This document shows positions 35,278 to 42,530 of a DNA stretch of 64,000 bases, in pieces. The stretch comes from Kribbella antiqua. Lineage in GTDB: Bacteria > Actinomycetota > Actinomycetes > Propionibacteriales > Kribbellaceae. Each line of letters begins with the position of its first letter. The first letter of the stretch is position 1. The position numbers and the translations under genes are program-made. The stretch lies in NCBI RefSeq assembly GCF_004345665.1, contig NZ_SLWR01000006.1, forward strand, positions 275,677 to 339,676. Direction: 5' to 3'. The notes under the pieces were generated by a model, which did no database searches, was not told the origin of the DNA, and was given only the letters and a program-made list of their open reading frames with translations.

Positions 35278-36432
35278 ATGGATGCCGACGTGGTGCGCGC
35301 AGTCAACGAACTCACCGCCCGGTGGGCCCGCAACCTGCCGGAGGGGAACACCGTGGTTTCCGGGCTCGGCCTGTGGCCGCTGCTCGCGATCCTGGCGACC
35401 GCCGCCGACGAGCCCGGCCGCACGGAGCTCGCGCAAGCTGCCGGGCTGGAGGCCGATCAGGGCTCTGCGCAGGCGCTGCAGCTGGTCGAGCAGATCGAGG
35501 GCTCGGCCGATCTGCACGCCGCGCTCGGAGTCTGGCTGAGCGATCAGCTGAAGCTCGCGGAGTCGTTCGACTCGGTGATGCCGGCGCCGCTGCGCGGTCA
35601 GCTCACCGGCAACGCCTCTGTCGACAAGCCCAAGCTCGACGCGTGGGCCGCCGAGCACACCAACAACCTGATCCGCGAGATGCCGATCCAGATCACGCCG
35701 GACGTCATGCTCGTCCTCGCGTCGGCGCTGTCGCTGCGAACCACCTGGGCGCGCCCCTTCAAGGAGCAGATCCGCCGCGTGTACGACGGCCCGTGGGCGG
35801 GCGGCTCCTGGCACTGGCTGGAGCGCGTCGACGGCGAGCTGGATGCGGTACGGCGGTACGACGACCTGACCGTGGTGACGGTGACCGGCGATGCGGATGT
35901 CGACGTACTGCTTGGGGTCGGCGATGCGCCACAGGCCGACGTGCTGGCCGGGCTGCTGGATGCGGCGGCACGGCCGGAGGATGGAGTACCCGGCAGTCAA
36001 CTGATCTCGAAGGATGACCCGGGGCCGGGGTTGACTGTTGGGCTGACCACGGCGTGGAAGCCGGATCTGAAGTTGTCGCTGCCGTCCTTCAACGTCGAGG
36101 TCGAGCACGACCTGCTGATGCTGAGGGAGCTTTTCGGTCTGAGCGCCGTCACCACGGATCCCGGTGTCAGCGGCCACTTCAGTGCGATCAGTCCGACTCC
36201 GCTCGCCATTGGTCAGGCGAAGCAGAAGGTGCTCGCGCGGTTCTTCGCGACCGGCTTCGAGGCGGCGGCCGTCACCGGGATGGCGTTGATGCGGACCTCG
36301 ATGCCGACGCAACAGGCGAAGCGACTGGAGGTGTCGCTGGACCGGCCGTTCGCGTTCGTCGCCGTACTGCGGGAGTCCCGGCTCCCGATCGTCGCTGGCT
36401 GGGTCGCGACTCCTACTGAGCCGGGAGACTGA
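35278..36432 (+). CDS. serpin-family protein (paralogue 2), no signal peptide
   Basis: The 384-residue protein shares its architecture with paralogue 1: MDADVVRAVNELTARWARNL, NTVVSGLGLWPLLAILATAA, a hinge FFATGFEAAAVTGMALMRTS and the C-terminal LDRPFAFVAVLRESRLPIVAGWV. A Phe again sits at the presumed P14 position. GGAGGT precedes the ATG. It starts 199 bp from the divergent permease gene and overlaps the convergent tetR by 20 bp. It probably arose by duplication of the same ancestor. Confidence 0.75.
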   Translation: MDADVVRAVNELTARWARNLPEGNTVVSGLGLWPLLAILATAADEPGRTELAQAAGLEADQGSAQALQLVEQIEGSADLHAALGVWLSDQLKLAESFDSVMPAPLRGQLTGNASVDKPKLDAWAAEHTNNLIREMPIQITPDVMLVLASALSLRTTWARPFKEQIRRVYDGPWAGGSWHWLERVDGELDAVRRYDDLTVVTVTGDADVDVLLGVGDAPQADVLAGLLDAAARPEDGVPGSQLISKDDPGPGLTVGLTTAWKPDLKLSLPSFNVEVEHDLLMLRELFGLSAVTTDPGVSGHFSAISPTPLAIGQAKQKVLARFFATGFEAAAVTGMALMRTSMPTQQAKRLEVSLDRPFAFVAVLRESRLPIVAGWVATPTEPGD

Positions 36433-36961
36433 AAAGCCGGTTGAGCAGGGCTGAGGCTTCATCGACGCCTGCGCGGTCGCCGGTCAGGAGCAGGTCGAAC
36501 AGCAGACCGCGCGACGCCGCCAAACCGAGTCGCGCGTACGACGGTGCGTCGTCCGGCGCGATGCCGGCACGGATGCAGAGGTCGACGAGTGGTGGTAGCC
36601 AGACGTTGATCAGATCCGCCTTCAGGGCCTCGGTGTGCGGGAGGCCCTGCATCGCGTGCGCGGAGAGCTCGAAGAACAGCGGTCCGTAGATCAGCGTCGC
36701 CTCGGTGACCCGCCGCCAGAATTCCTCGGCCTGTTCGGCGATCGGCAGGTCGGTCTCGGTGAGCGTCGCCAGCAGATCGCGCTGCTGCTGTTCGACGGCG
36801 CGAACCACTTCGGCGAGCAGTCCGTCGCGGGAGCCGAAGTGGTAGATCAGCATCCGGTGGCTGGTGCCGATCGAGGTCGCGATGCTGCGCAGGCTGGCGT
36901 CCCCGATGCCGTTCTTCGCAAAATGCTCGACGGCGTCCGCCAACAACGCTTCACGACTCAT
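36413..36961 (-). CDS. TetR-family transcriptional regulator
   Basis: The 182-residue protein has the TetR helix-turn-helix (ALLADAVEHFAKNGIGDASL, then IATSIGTSHRMLIYHFGSRD) and a helical C-terminal domain. Its start codon lies in the 3' arm of a perfect 16-bp hairpin (36951-37000), with the GAGGA ribosome site in the loop. It follows the SRPBCC gene on the same strand, and the palindrome before that gene is its likely operator. Confidence 0.9.
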   Translation of the reverse strand: MSREALLADAVEHFAKNGIGDASLRSIATSIGTSHRMLIYHFGSRDGLLAEVVRAVEQQQRDLLATLTETDLPIAEQAEEFWRRVTEATLIYGPLFFELSAHAMQGLPHTEALKADLINVWLPPLVDLCIRAGIAPDDAPSYARLGLAASRGLLFDLLLTGDRAGVDEASALLNRLFSLPAQ

Positions 36962-37000
36962 CCGCGTCCTCGCTTCGCTCCGGGCGCGGATGAGTCGTGA
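36951..37000 (-). repeat. perfect 16-bp inverted repeat covering the tetR start codon
   Basis: TCACGACTCATCCGCG (36951-36966) and its exact complement (36985-37000) flank an 18-nt loop. In the - strand transcript the tetR ATG is within the 3' arm and the GAGGA Shine-Dalgarno is in the loop. With a one-base bulge the pairing extends a few more base pairs, so the upstream arm is an inverted copy of the first ~15-20 coding bases. The loop contains GAGCGAAGCGAG. Confidence 0.85.
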
Positions 37001-37018
37001 GCGACCCTGTGCTTGTTG

Positions 37019-37041
37019 GTGAACTCGCTACGCTCGTTCAC
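37019..37041 (-). repeat. hairpin at the SRPBCC stop codon, loop core GAGCGTAGCGAG
   Basis: GTGAAC (37019-37024) and GTTCAC (37036-37041) form a stem around an 11-nt loop. On the - strand the core GAGCGTAGCGAG supplies the last Arg-Ala codons and the TAG stop of the SRPBCC gene. The same core with A for T sits in the loop of the hairpin 20 bp downstream, at the tetR start. Confidence 0.75.
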
Positions 37042-37447
37042 TGACTTGCTTCAGCTTCTCGGTTTCGGTCGCGATGTAGCGCTTGGTGAGGCCGGCGTAG
37101 AGCTTGCCGAAGAGCCAGCCGAGCGGGCCCTCCTGGATGATCGTCGCGGTCGCGACCGTGCCCTCCGGCGTACTCACCACCCGGTGACCGCCGGTCGTCT
37201 TGATCCCGGGCGCGCGCGAGACCCACTCGAAGTACTCGCCTTCGACGACCTCGGTCACCTCCCAGATCGCGACCGGCAGCTTCGGCTGGCGGATCCGGGT
37301 CCGGGCGCCGACGTGGATGCGGCCTTCGTCGAGCCGCTCGACTGACTCGACCGTCGGCGTCCACTCGGGCCACCGCTCGACGTCGCTGAACACCTGCCAC
37401 ACCCGCTCGGGCGGGGCCTGGACCGTGATGGAATGATCGAAGCGCAT
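37028..37447 (-). CDS. SRPBCC-family (polyketide cyclase/START-like) protein
   Basis: The 139-residue protein is a single START-like domain: HSITVQAPPERVWQVFSDVE and RWPEWTPTVESVE, then a beta-rich body and a C-terminal helix (LGWLFGKLYAGLTKRYIATE). It binds a hydrophobic ligand; the ligand is unknown. ATG 37447 abuts a perfect 16-bp palindrome, leaving no room for a normal Shine-Dalgarno, so the mRNA may be leaderless or start within the palindrome. The tetR gene follows after a 66-bp gap. Confidence 0.83.
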   Translation of the reverse strand: MRFDHSITVQAPPERVWQVFSDVERWPEWTPTVESVERLDEGRIHVGARTRIRQPKLPVAIWEVTEVVEGEYFEWVSRAPGIKTTGGHRVVSTPEGTVATATIIQEGPLGWLFGKLYAGLTKRYIATETEKLKQVSERA

Positions 37448-37462
37448 GTACCAAATGGTACA
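37447..37462. promoter_or_regulatory. perfect palindrome TGTACCA-AA-TGGTACA, candidate TetR operator
   Basis: The 16-bp dyad begins at the first base of the SRPBCC start codon. Size and symmetry are typical of TetR-family operators. Placement would let the downstream TetR protein block transcription of its own operon. Confidence 0.65.
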
Positions 37463-37472
37463 CGGAGCTGCG

Positions 37473-37555
37473 CCACTCACCAACGCCTCTGCTGAGCGTG
37501 CTCGCAGGTCGCACGGAGCGTGAGGGTGCGCTGTGACGGCACCCTTGGTGAGTGG
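37473..37555. repeat. 11-bp inverted repeat CCACTCACCAA / TTGGTGAGTGG
   Basis: The left arm is at 37473-37483 and the right arm at 37545-37555, with 61 bp between. With one mismatch the match extends to about 14 bp. A nested GGTGC/GCACC pair lies just inside the right arm. It spans the promoter region between the SRPBCC gene and the small membrane protein gene, so it may form a large hairpin or two binding sites. Confidence 0.6.
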
Positions 37556-37588
37556 TGCGAGTCCGGGGTGCGGGTAGGGTCTGGGGCC

Positions 37589-37783
37589 ATGGCTGAGCAG
37601 AACGTCCCGCACAACGTCGAGAACGAGCAGGACCCGGGCGCGAACACCCAGATGTTCCGCGCCTTCGTCAACGAGGGCCAGGCCGAGGCATCCACCGAGC
37701 CGAAACTCAACGGCCGCGTCCTCGCCGTCGTCGGTGCCGCGATCGTGCTGATCGCCGTCATCGCCGCGATCGTCGTCCTCTGA
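37589..37783 (+). CDS. small C-tail-anchored membrane protein, 64 residues
   Basis: MAEQNVPHNVENEQDPGANT begins an acidic, Asn/Gln-rich soluble part, followed by a single C-terminal hydrophobic helix (VLAVVGAAIVLIAVIAAIVV, about residues 44-63). The protein ends right after the helix, as in tail-anchored proteins. The ATG at 37589 is preceded by GGGG-rich sequence. No family is recognised. Confidence 0.65.
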   Translation: MAEQNVPHNVENEQDPGANTQMFRAFVNEGQAEASTEPKLNGRVLAVVGAAIVLIAVIAAIVVL

Positions 37784-37805
37784 CAATCCCTCGATCGAGA
37801 CGGAC

Positions 37806-37981
37806 CTGACCACGGTTGCGGTCGTCCGTGTCTTCACCGACCCCGAGGGCCGGTTCGGCAACCCGCTGGGCATCGTCGACGGCGCCCCGGGTCGCACCTC
37901 CACACCACCTACCTCCCGCCCAGCCACGCCACTGTCGGCGGCCGGGTCCTTCCCGCCGAATCCCGCACCATCACGATCTGA
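37806..37981 (+). pseudogene. remnant of a PhzF-family gene with large internal deletion
   Basis: In one frame (37806-37888) the bases encode LTTVAVVRVFTDPEGRFGNP followed by LGIVDGA, the conserved N-terminus of PhzF-like isomerases. In a different frame (about 37907-37981) they encode HATVGGRVLPAESRTITI and a TGA stop, resembling the C-terminus of the same family. About 220-230 residues that should lie between are missing and the frames do not match. There is no normal start codon. A decayed gene explains this best. Confidence 0.6.
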
Positions 37982-38073
37982 GCGCCGTACCGGCTCGGGT
38001 TTCACACATCCGTTGACGGGTGCGGGTGATCGGATAGAGCATGAGTCTTCGGCTAGTCGTGGGGAGGTCGCTC

Positions 38074-38916
38074 GTGGCGGAGATAGTCAGGGCTGCGTTG
38101 GTGCAGACGTCGTGGACCGGCGACAAGGAGTCCATGATCAAGGCGCACGAGGAGTACGCGCGGCAGGCTGCCGCGGCCGGTGCGAAGGTGATCTGCTTCC
38201 AGGAACTGTTCTACGGACCGTATTTCTGCCAGCTGCAGGATCCCGAGTACTACGAGTACGCCGAATCCGTGCCGGGTCCGACGACCGAGCGGTTCGGCGC
38301 GCTGGCGGCCGAGCTGGGCCTGGTGATGGTGCTGCCGGTGTACGAGCAGGAGCAGCCCGGCGTGCTCTACAACACGGCTGCCGTGATCGATGCTGACGGC
38401 AAGTACCTGGGCAAGTACCGGAAGAACCACATCCCGCAGGTGAAGGGGTTCTGGGAGAAGTTCTACTTCCGCCCGGGCAACCTGGGCTACCCGGTGTTCG
38501 ACACCGCGGTCGGCCGGATCGGCGTCTACATCTGCTACGACCGGCACTTCCCGGAGGGCTGGCGCGCACTCGGGCTGGCCGGTGCGAAGATCGTGTTCAA
38601 CCCGTCCGCCACCAGCCGCGGACTGTCGGCGTACCTGTGGCAGCTCGAGCAGCCCGCGTCGGCGGTCGCGAACGAGTACTTCATCGGCGCGATCAACCGG
38701 GTCGGCATCGAGTCCGACTTCGGCGACAACGATTTCTACGGTACGTCGTACTTCGTCGACCCGGAGGGCAAGTTCGTCGGCGAGGTCGGGCACGACCACG
38801 ATCCGGAACTGATCGTCCGGGACCTGGACCTGAGCGTGCTGGACACGGTCCGGGACCGCTGGCAGTTCTACCGCGACCGCCGCCCCGACGCGTACGGAGA
38901 CCTGACCAAACCGTAA
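38074..38916 (+). CDS. nitrilase-superfamily amidohydrolase (beta-ureidopropionase/N-carbamoyl amidase type)
   Basis: The 280-residue enzyme has the catalytic triad Glu44 (ICFQELFYGP), Lys117 (KYRKNHIPQ) and Cys154 (VYICYDRHFPEG). It probably hydrolyses an N-carbamoyl beta-amino acid to the amino acid, CO2 and ammonia, given the dihydropyrimidinase-like gene 23 bp downstream. N-carbamoylputrescine amidase is the main alternative. GTG 38074 follows GGGGAGGT; an ATG 11 codons upstream is less likely. Confidence 0.85.
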   Translation: MAEIVRAALVQTSWTGDKESMIKAHEEYARQAAAAGAKVICFQELFYGPYFCQLQDPEYYEYAESVPGPTTERFGALAAELGLVMVLPVYEQEQPGVLYNTAAVIDADGKYLGKYRKNHIPQVKGFWEKFYFRPGNLGYPVFDTAVGRIGVYICYDRHFPEGWRALGLAGAKIVFNPSATSRGLSAYLWQLEQPASAVANEYFIGAINRVGIESDFGDNDFYGTSYFVDPEGKFVGEVGHDHDPELIVRDLDLSVLDTVRDRWQFYRDRRPDAYGDLTKP

Positions 38917-38939
38917 ACGTCTTCCAGGGGAGCGGATAC

Positions 38940-40346
38940 ATGTCTTTGCTGGTCAAGGGTGGGACCGTTGTCGGGCCGACCGGTACGCAGGTCGCCGACG
39001 TACTGGTCGAAGGTGAGAAGATCGTCGCGCTGCTGGATCCGTCGTTCAGCCAGACGATCACTCCCGACGAGGTGATCGATGCCTCGGGCAAGTATGTGAT
39101 CCCGGGCGGGATCGACGCGCACACGCACATGGAGCTGCCGTTCGGTGGTACGGCGGCCAGCGACACCTTCGACACCGGGACCCGGGCAGCGGCTTGGGGT
39201 GGTACGACGACCATCATCGACTTCGCCGTACAGCGGACCGGTGAAGTAGTGCAGGACGGCCTGGCCGCCTGGCACGCCAAGGCCGACGGCAACTGCCACA
39301 TCGACTACGCGTTCCACATGATCCTGGGCGGTGTCGACACCGACGCGCTCAAGGCGATGGACCAGCTCGTCGCGGACGAAGGAATCACCAGCTTCAAGCT
39401 GTTCATGGCCTATCCGGGCGTCTTCTACTCCGACGACGGCCAGATCCTGCGGGCGATGCAGACCGCGCGGGAGAACGGCGCGATGATCATGATGCACGCC
39501 GAGAACGGCATCGCGATCGACGTCCTCGTGCAGCAGGCGATCGCCCGCGGCGAGACCGACCCGATCTACCACGGGATCACTCGCCCGGCCGCACTCGAGG
39601 CAGAGGCGACGAGCCGGGCGATCACGCTCGCCGAAGTCGCCCAGGACTGCCCGCTCTACATCGTGCATCTGTCCGCCAGCCAGGCGCTGGAACATGTCGC
39701 CGCGGCTCGCGATGCCGGCCGGAACGTGTTTGCCGAGACTTGTCCGCAGTACCTCTATCTGACGCTGGAGGATCAGCTCGGCGCGCCCGGCTTCGAAGGG
39801 GCCAAGTGGGTCTGCTCAACGCCGTTGCGGAGCAAACACGAGTCGCACGCGAAGGATCTGTGGAAGGGTCTCAGGAGCAACGATCTGGCGATCGTGTCGA
39901 CCGACCACTGTCCGTTCTGCATGAAGGACCAGAAGGAACTAGGGCTTGGTGATTTCTCCAAGATCCCGAACGGCATCGGCGGGGTCGAGCACCGAGTCGA
40001 CCTGATCTACCAAGGTGTCGTCGACGGGCAGCTGTCGCTGGAGCGCTGGGTCGAGACGATCGCGACCACGCCGGCCCGGATGTTCGGGCTCTACCCGCAG
40101 AAGGGGATCGTTGCCCCCGGCTCCGATGCCGACCTGGTCGTGTACGACCCGAACGCCACCACCCGAATCAGCGTCGAGACGCACCACATGAACATGGACT
40201 ACTCGGCGTACGAAGGGGTCGAGATCCAGGGCCGAGTGGGCACCGTGATCTCGCGCGGCGAGGTAATCGTGGCTGACGGCAACTACCATGGCCGCAAGGG
40301 CCGTGGCCGTTACCTCAAGCGCGGCCTGTCGTCGTACCTGCTCTGA
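38940..40346 (+). CDS. hydA: dihydropyrimidinase/D-hydantoinase
   Basis: The 468-residue amidohydrolase has the binuclear metal site: GGIDAHTHMELPFGG (HxH), the carboxylatable Lys in SFKLFMAYPG, His in MMHAENG and IVHLSASQ, and Asp in STDHCPF. It opens dihydropyrimidine or hydantoin rings to N-carbamoyl amino acids, the substrate of the neighbouring ureidopropionase. CAGGGGAGCGG precedes the ATG. Frames upstream of the ATG are the nitrilase gene read in another frame. Confidence 0.92.
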   Translation: MSLLVKGGTVVGPTGTQVADVLVEGEKIVALLDPSFSQTITPDEVIDASGKYVIPGGIDAHTHMELPFGGTAASDTFDTGTRAAAWGGTTTIIDFAVQRTGEVVQDGLAAWHAKADGNCHIDYAFHMILGGVDTDALKAMDQLVADEGITSFKLFMAYPGVFYSDDGQILRAMQTARENGAMIMMHAENGIAIDVLVQQAIARGETDPIYHGITRPAALEAEATSRAITLAEVAQDCPLYIVHLSASQALEHVAAARDAGRNVFAETCPQYLYLTLEDQLGAPGFEGAKWVCSTPLRSKHESHAKDLWKGLRSNDLAIVSTDHCPFCMKDQKELGLGDFSKIPNGIGGVEHRVDLIYQGVVDGQLSLERWVETIATTPARMFGLYPQKGIVAPGSDADLVVYDPNATTRISVETHHMNMDYSAYEGVEIQGRVGTVISRGEVIVADGNYHGRKGRGRYLKRGLSSYLL

Positions 40347-40358
40347 AAAGGGGGAACC

Positions 40359-41351
40359 GTGGACTTCGGAGTGGTGTTTCAGTGTGATCCGCCCGCGTCC
40401 GCGGTGGTGGACCTCGCGCGGAAGGCCGAGGACGCCGGGTTCGACTATGTGTGGACGTTCGACTCGCATCTGCTCTGGCAGGAGCCGTTCGTGATCTACA
40501 GCCAGATCCTGGCGATGACCCAGCGGGTGATCGTCGGGCCGATGGTGACCAACCCGGGCACCCGGGACTGGACCGTGATCGCGTCCCAGTTCGCCACCCT
40601 GAACGAGATGTTCGGCAACCGGACGATCTGCGGGATCGGCCGGGGCGACTCCGCGCTGCGTACCCTCGGCGCCAAGCCGGGCACGATCGACGAGATGAAG
40701 CAGTGCGTCGAGGTCGTCCGCTCGCTGGCCCGCGGCGAAACGGTCGAGTACCGCGGCCAGCAACTCAAGTTCGCCTGGGTCGAGAACGGCGCGCTGGACG
40801 TGTGGGTCGCGGCGTACGGGCCCCGCGCGCTGGCCGCGACCGGCGAGGTCGGCGACGGCTACATCCTCCAGCTCGCCGACCCCGACATCGCCGAATGGAT
40901 GATCACCGCGGTACGACGTTCTGCCGCCGAGGCAGGGCGTGATCCGGCGGCGATCAAGTTCTGCGTGGCGGCTCCGGCGTACGTCGGTGACGACCTCGCG
41001 CATCAGCGGGAGCAGACGCGCTGGTTCGGCGGCATGGTCGGCAACCACGTGGCCGACATCGTCTCCAGGTACGGCACTTCCGGTGCGGTGCCGCAGGCGC
41101 TGACCGACTACATCGAGGGCCGGAAGGGCTACGACTACTCCCAGCACGGCCGCGCCGGGAACACCCATACGGACTTCGTCCCGGACGAGGTGGTCGACCG
41201 GTTCTGCATCCTCGGCCCGGTCGAGAATCACCTGGCCCGGCTGGAGGAGCTCAAGTCACTCGGCGTCGATCAGTTCGCCGTCTACCTCCAGCACGACGCC
41301 AAGGAAGAGACCCTGGCGGCGTACGGCAAGGACATCATCCCGGCCGTCTGA
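40359..41351 (+). CDS. LLM-class F420-type oxidoreductase (TIGR03842-like)
   Basis: The 330-residue TIM barrel begins MDFGVVFQCDPPASAVVDLA and has VGPMVTNPGTRDWTVIASQF and GIGRGDSALRTLGAKPGT, features of the TIGR03842 group of luciferase-like monooxygenases, which co-occurs with hydantoinase genes. It may reduce a pyrimidine ring before hydrolysis; the cofactor (F420 or FMN) is inferred from the family. GTG 40359 follows AAAAGGGGG, 12 bp after hydA. Confidence 0.85.
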   Translation: MDFGVVFQCDPPASAVVDLARKAEDAGFDYVWTFDSHLLWQEPFVIYSQILAMTQRVIVGPMVTNPGTRDWTVIASQFATLNEMFGNRTICGIGRGDSALRTLGAKPGTIDEMKQCVEVVRSLARGETVEYRGQQLKFAWVENGALDVWVAAYGPRALAATGEVGDGYILQLADPDIAEWMITAVRRSAAEAGRDPAAIKFCVAAPAYVGDDLAHQREQTRWFGGMVGNHVADIVSRYGTSGAVPQALTDYIEGRKGYDYSQHGRAGNTHTDFVPDEVVDRFCILGPVENHLARLEELKSLGVDQFAVYLQHDAKEETLAAYGKDIIPAV

Positions 41352-41390
41352 GGTCGGCGGGTATGACAAATAGGTTATATACTCGGGTGA

Positions 41391-41760
41391 GTTAGCGGGG
41401 AGATCAGACTTCGTCCGGAGGTCGAGGCGTGGTATCTCGCGATTTGCCAGGACGAGCCGGAAACAGGTGACCTCATCGAGGATGCCCATCGACCAGTTGG
41501 CCGACGAAGGGCCGACAGCCGGCCGGCCGCTGGTCGACCGGGTCAAAGGCAGTCGATTCCAGAACATGAAGGAGCTGCGTCCGCCATCGTCGGGGCAGAG
41601 TGAGATCCGGATGCTGTTCGCCTTCGATCCGGCTCGAGAAGCCATCATTCTGGTGGCAGGTGACAAGTCGGGTCGTTGGGAGAGCTGGTATCGGACGGCG
41701 ATTCCGCTGGCGGACGAGCGGTTCGCGGAACACCTGATCGCGCTGAAGGAGGAGGGGTGA
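41391..41760 (+). pseudogene. RelE/HigB-like toxin gene with +1 frameshift
   Basis: Frame 1 encodes LRPEVEAWYLAICQDEPETG followed by DLIEDA (41409-41486). The continuation IDQLADEGPTAGRPLVDRVK..GSRFQNMKELRPPS and the C-terminal part with LFAFDPAREAIILVAGDKSG..WYRTAIPLADERFAEHL lie in the next frame from 41488. Removing one C from the GCCC at 41484-41487 restores a ~117-residue HigB/RelE-type toxin. No ATG or GTG start precedes the N-terminal part in frame. The antitoxin gene follows at once. The gene is probably inactive, unless the extra base is a sequencing error or a programmed shift. Confidence 0.72.
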
Positions 41761-42090
41761 ATGAGCGAATACGCGAAGTGGAAGGACGTCAAGGCCAAGG
41801 GACGTGCTGTGGACCCGCGTACAGCCGACGAGCAGGCTGCAGGAAGGGAGGCCGCCCGTGAACGGCGGGAGGCCTACGTTCGTGGACATCAGCTCGCCGA
41901 GATGCGCAAGGCTGCCGGGGTCACGCAGGCTGGGCTTGCGGAGCTGCTGAAGGTCTCCCAATCCAGGATCTCCAAGATCGAGAACGGCGAGATCTCAGGT
42001 ATCGACGTCATCCGCGCGTACGTCAGTGCCCTCGGAGGCACCGTCAACGTGGTCGCGACGATCGGCGATCGCACCTGGAAAGTCGCCTGA
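41761..42090 (+). CDS. XRE-family antitoxin
   Basis: The 109-residue protein has a C-terminal Cro/C1 helix-turn-helix (AEMRKAAGVTQAGLAELLKV then SQSRISKIENGEISGIDVIR). It follows the toxin frame with no gap (TGA then ATG) behind GGAGGAGGGG. It should neutralise the toxin and repress its own promoter, which may be the A/T-rich region at 41363-41384. The N-terminal half is charged and probably binds the toxin. Confidence 0.88.
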   Translation: MSEYAKWKDVKAKGRAVDPRTADEQAAGREAARERREAYVRGHQLAEMRKAAGVTQAGLAELLKVSQSRISKIENGEISGIDVIRAYVSALGGTVNVVATIGDRTWKVA

Positions 42091-42122
42091 ACAGCAGTAC
42101 GGCGCGAGACGACCTGAGCGGG

Positions 42123-42530
42123 TCACGCCGTCCAGCGGTAGGACTCGGGGAGGAGGTCGGTGGCCAGGACCGCGCCGCCGCCGTCCGCGGTAGGGAGGAT
42201 GACGCGGATCGTCGGGTAGTAGTCGAGGAGGATTTGCCGGTCCCGGCCGCAGGGGGCCTGGATGCCGCGGCCTTCGTTGCCTACAGCCACAATCGTGGTC
42301 AGCTCGCGGGCGCCTTCGGCGCGGGCGCGGCCGAGGGCGACCAGTTCTGCGCAGGGGCCGCCGGTGAAGTGGTAGAGGTTGATACCGGCGTACGTCCGCC
42401 CGTCCACCCCACGCACCGCGGCGCCCATCGTGTAGACGCCGTCCGGCCCGTCGGTGTTCGCGTCGACGGTACGACGGGCCAGTTCGATCAGCTCCCGGTC
42501 GTCGTCGGTCAACGGTTGCAAGTCGATCAT
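42123..42530 (-). CDS. cytidine deaminase-like protein with altered zinc site
   Basis: The 135-residue protein has the cytidine deaminase fold: GAAVRGVDGRTYAGINLYHF, GGPCAELVALGRA with the catalytic Glu62, and QAPCGRDRQILLDYYP. In zinc-dependent cytidine deaminases the last motif is PCGxCRQ with two Cys ligands; here the second is Asp97. The family may deaminate another nucleoside or bind zinc differently. Its ATG overlaps the permease stop (ATGA), so it belongs to the transporter operon. Confidence 0.75.
   Translation of the reverse strand: MIDLQPLTDDDRELIELARRTVDANTDGPDGVYTMGAAVRGVDGRTYAGINLYHFTGGPCAELVALGRARAEGARELTTIVAVGNEGRGIQAPCGRDRQILLDYYPTIRVILPTADGGGAVLATDLLPESYRWTA

Noticed and set aside
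34036..36462. 808-codon - strand ORF over serpin 2 and the permease gene
   Set aside because: Only its last part is the permease; the rest is antisense to serpin 2. The permease start at 35079 fits the family.
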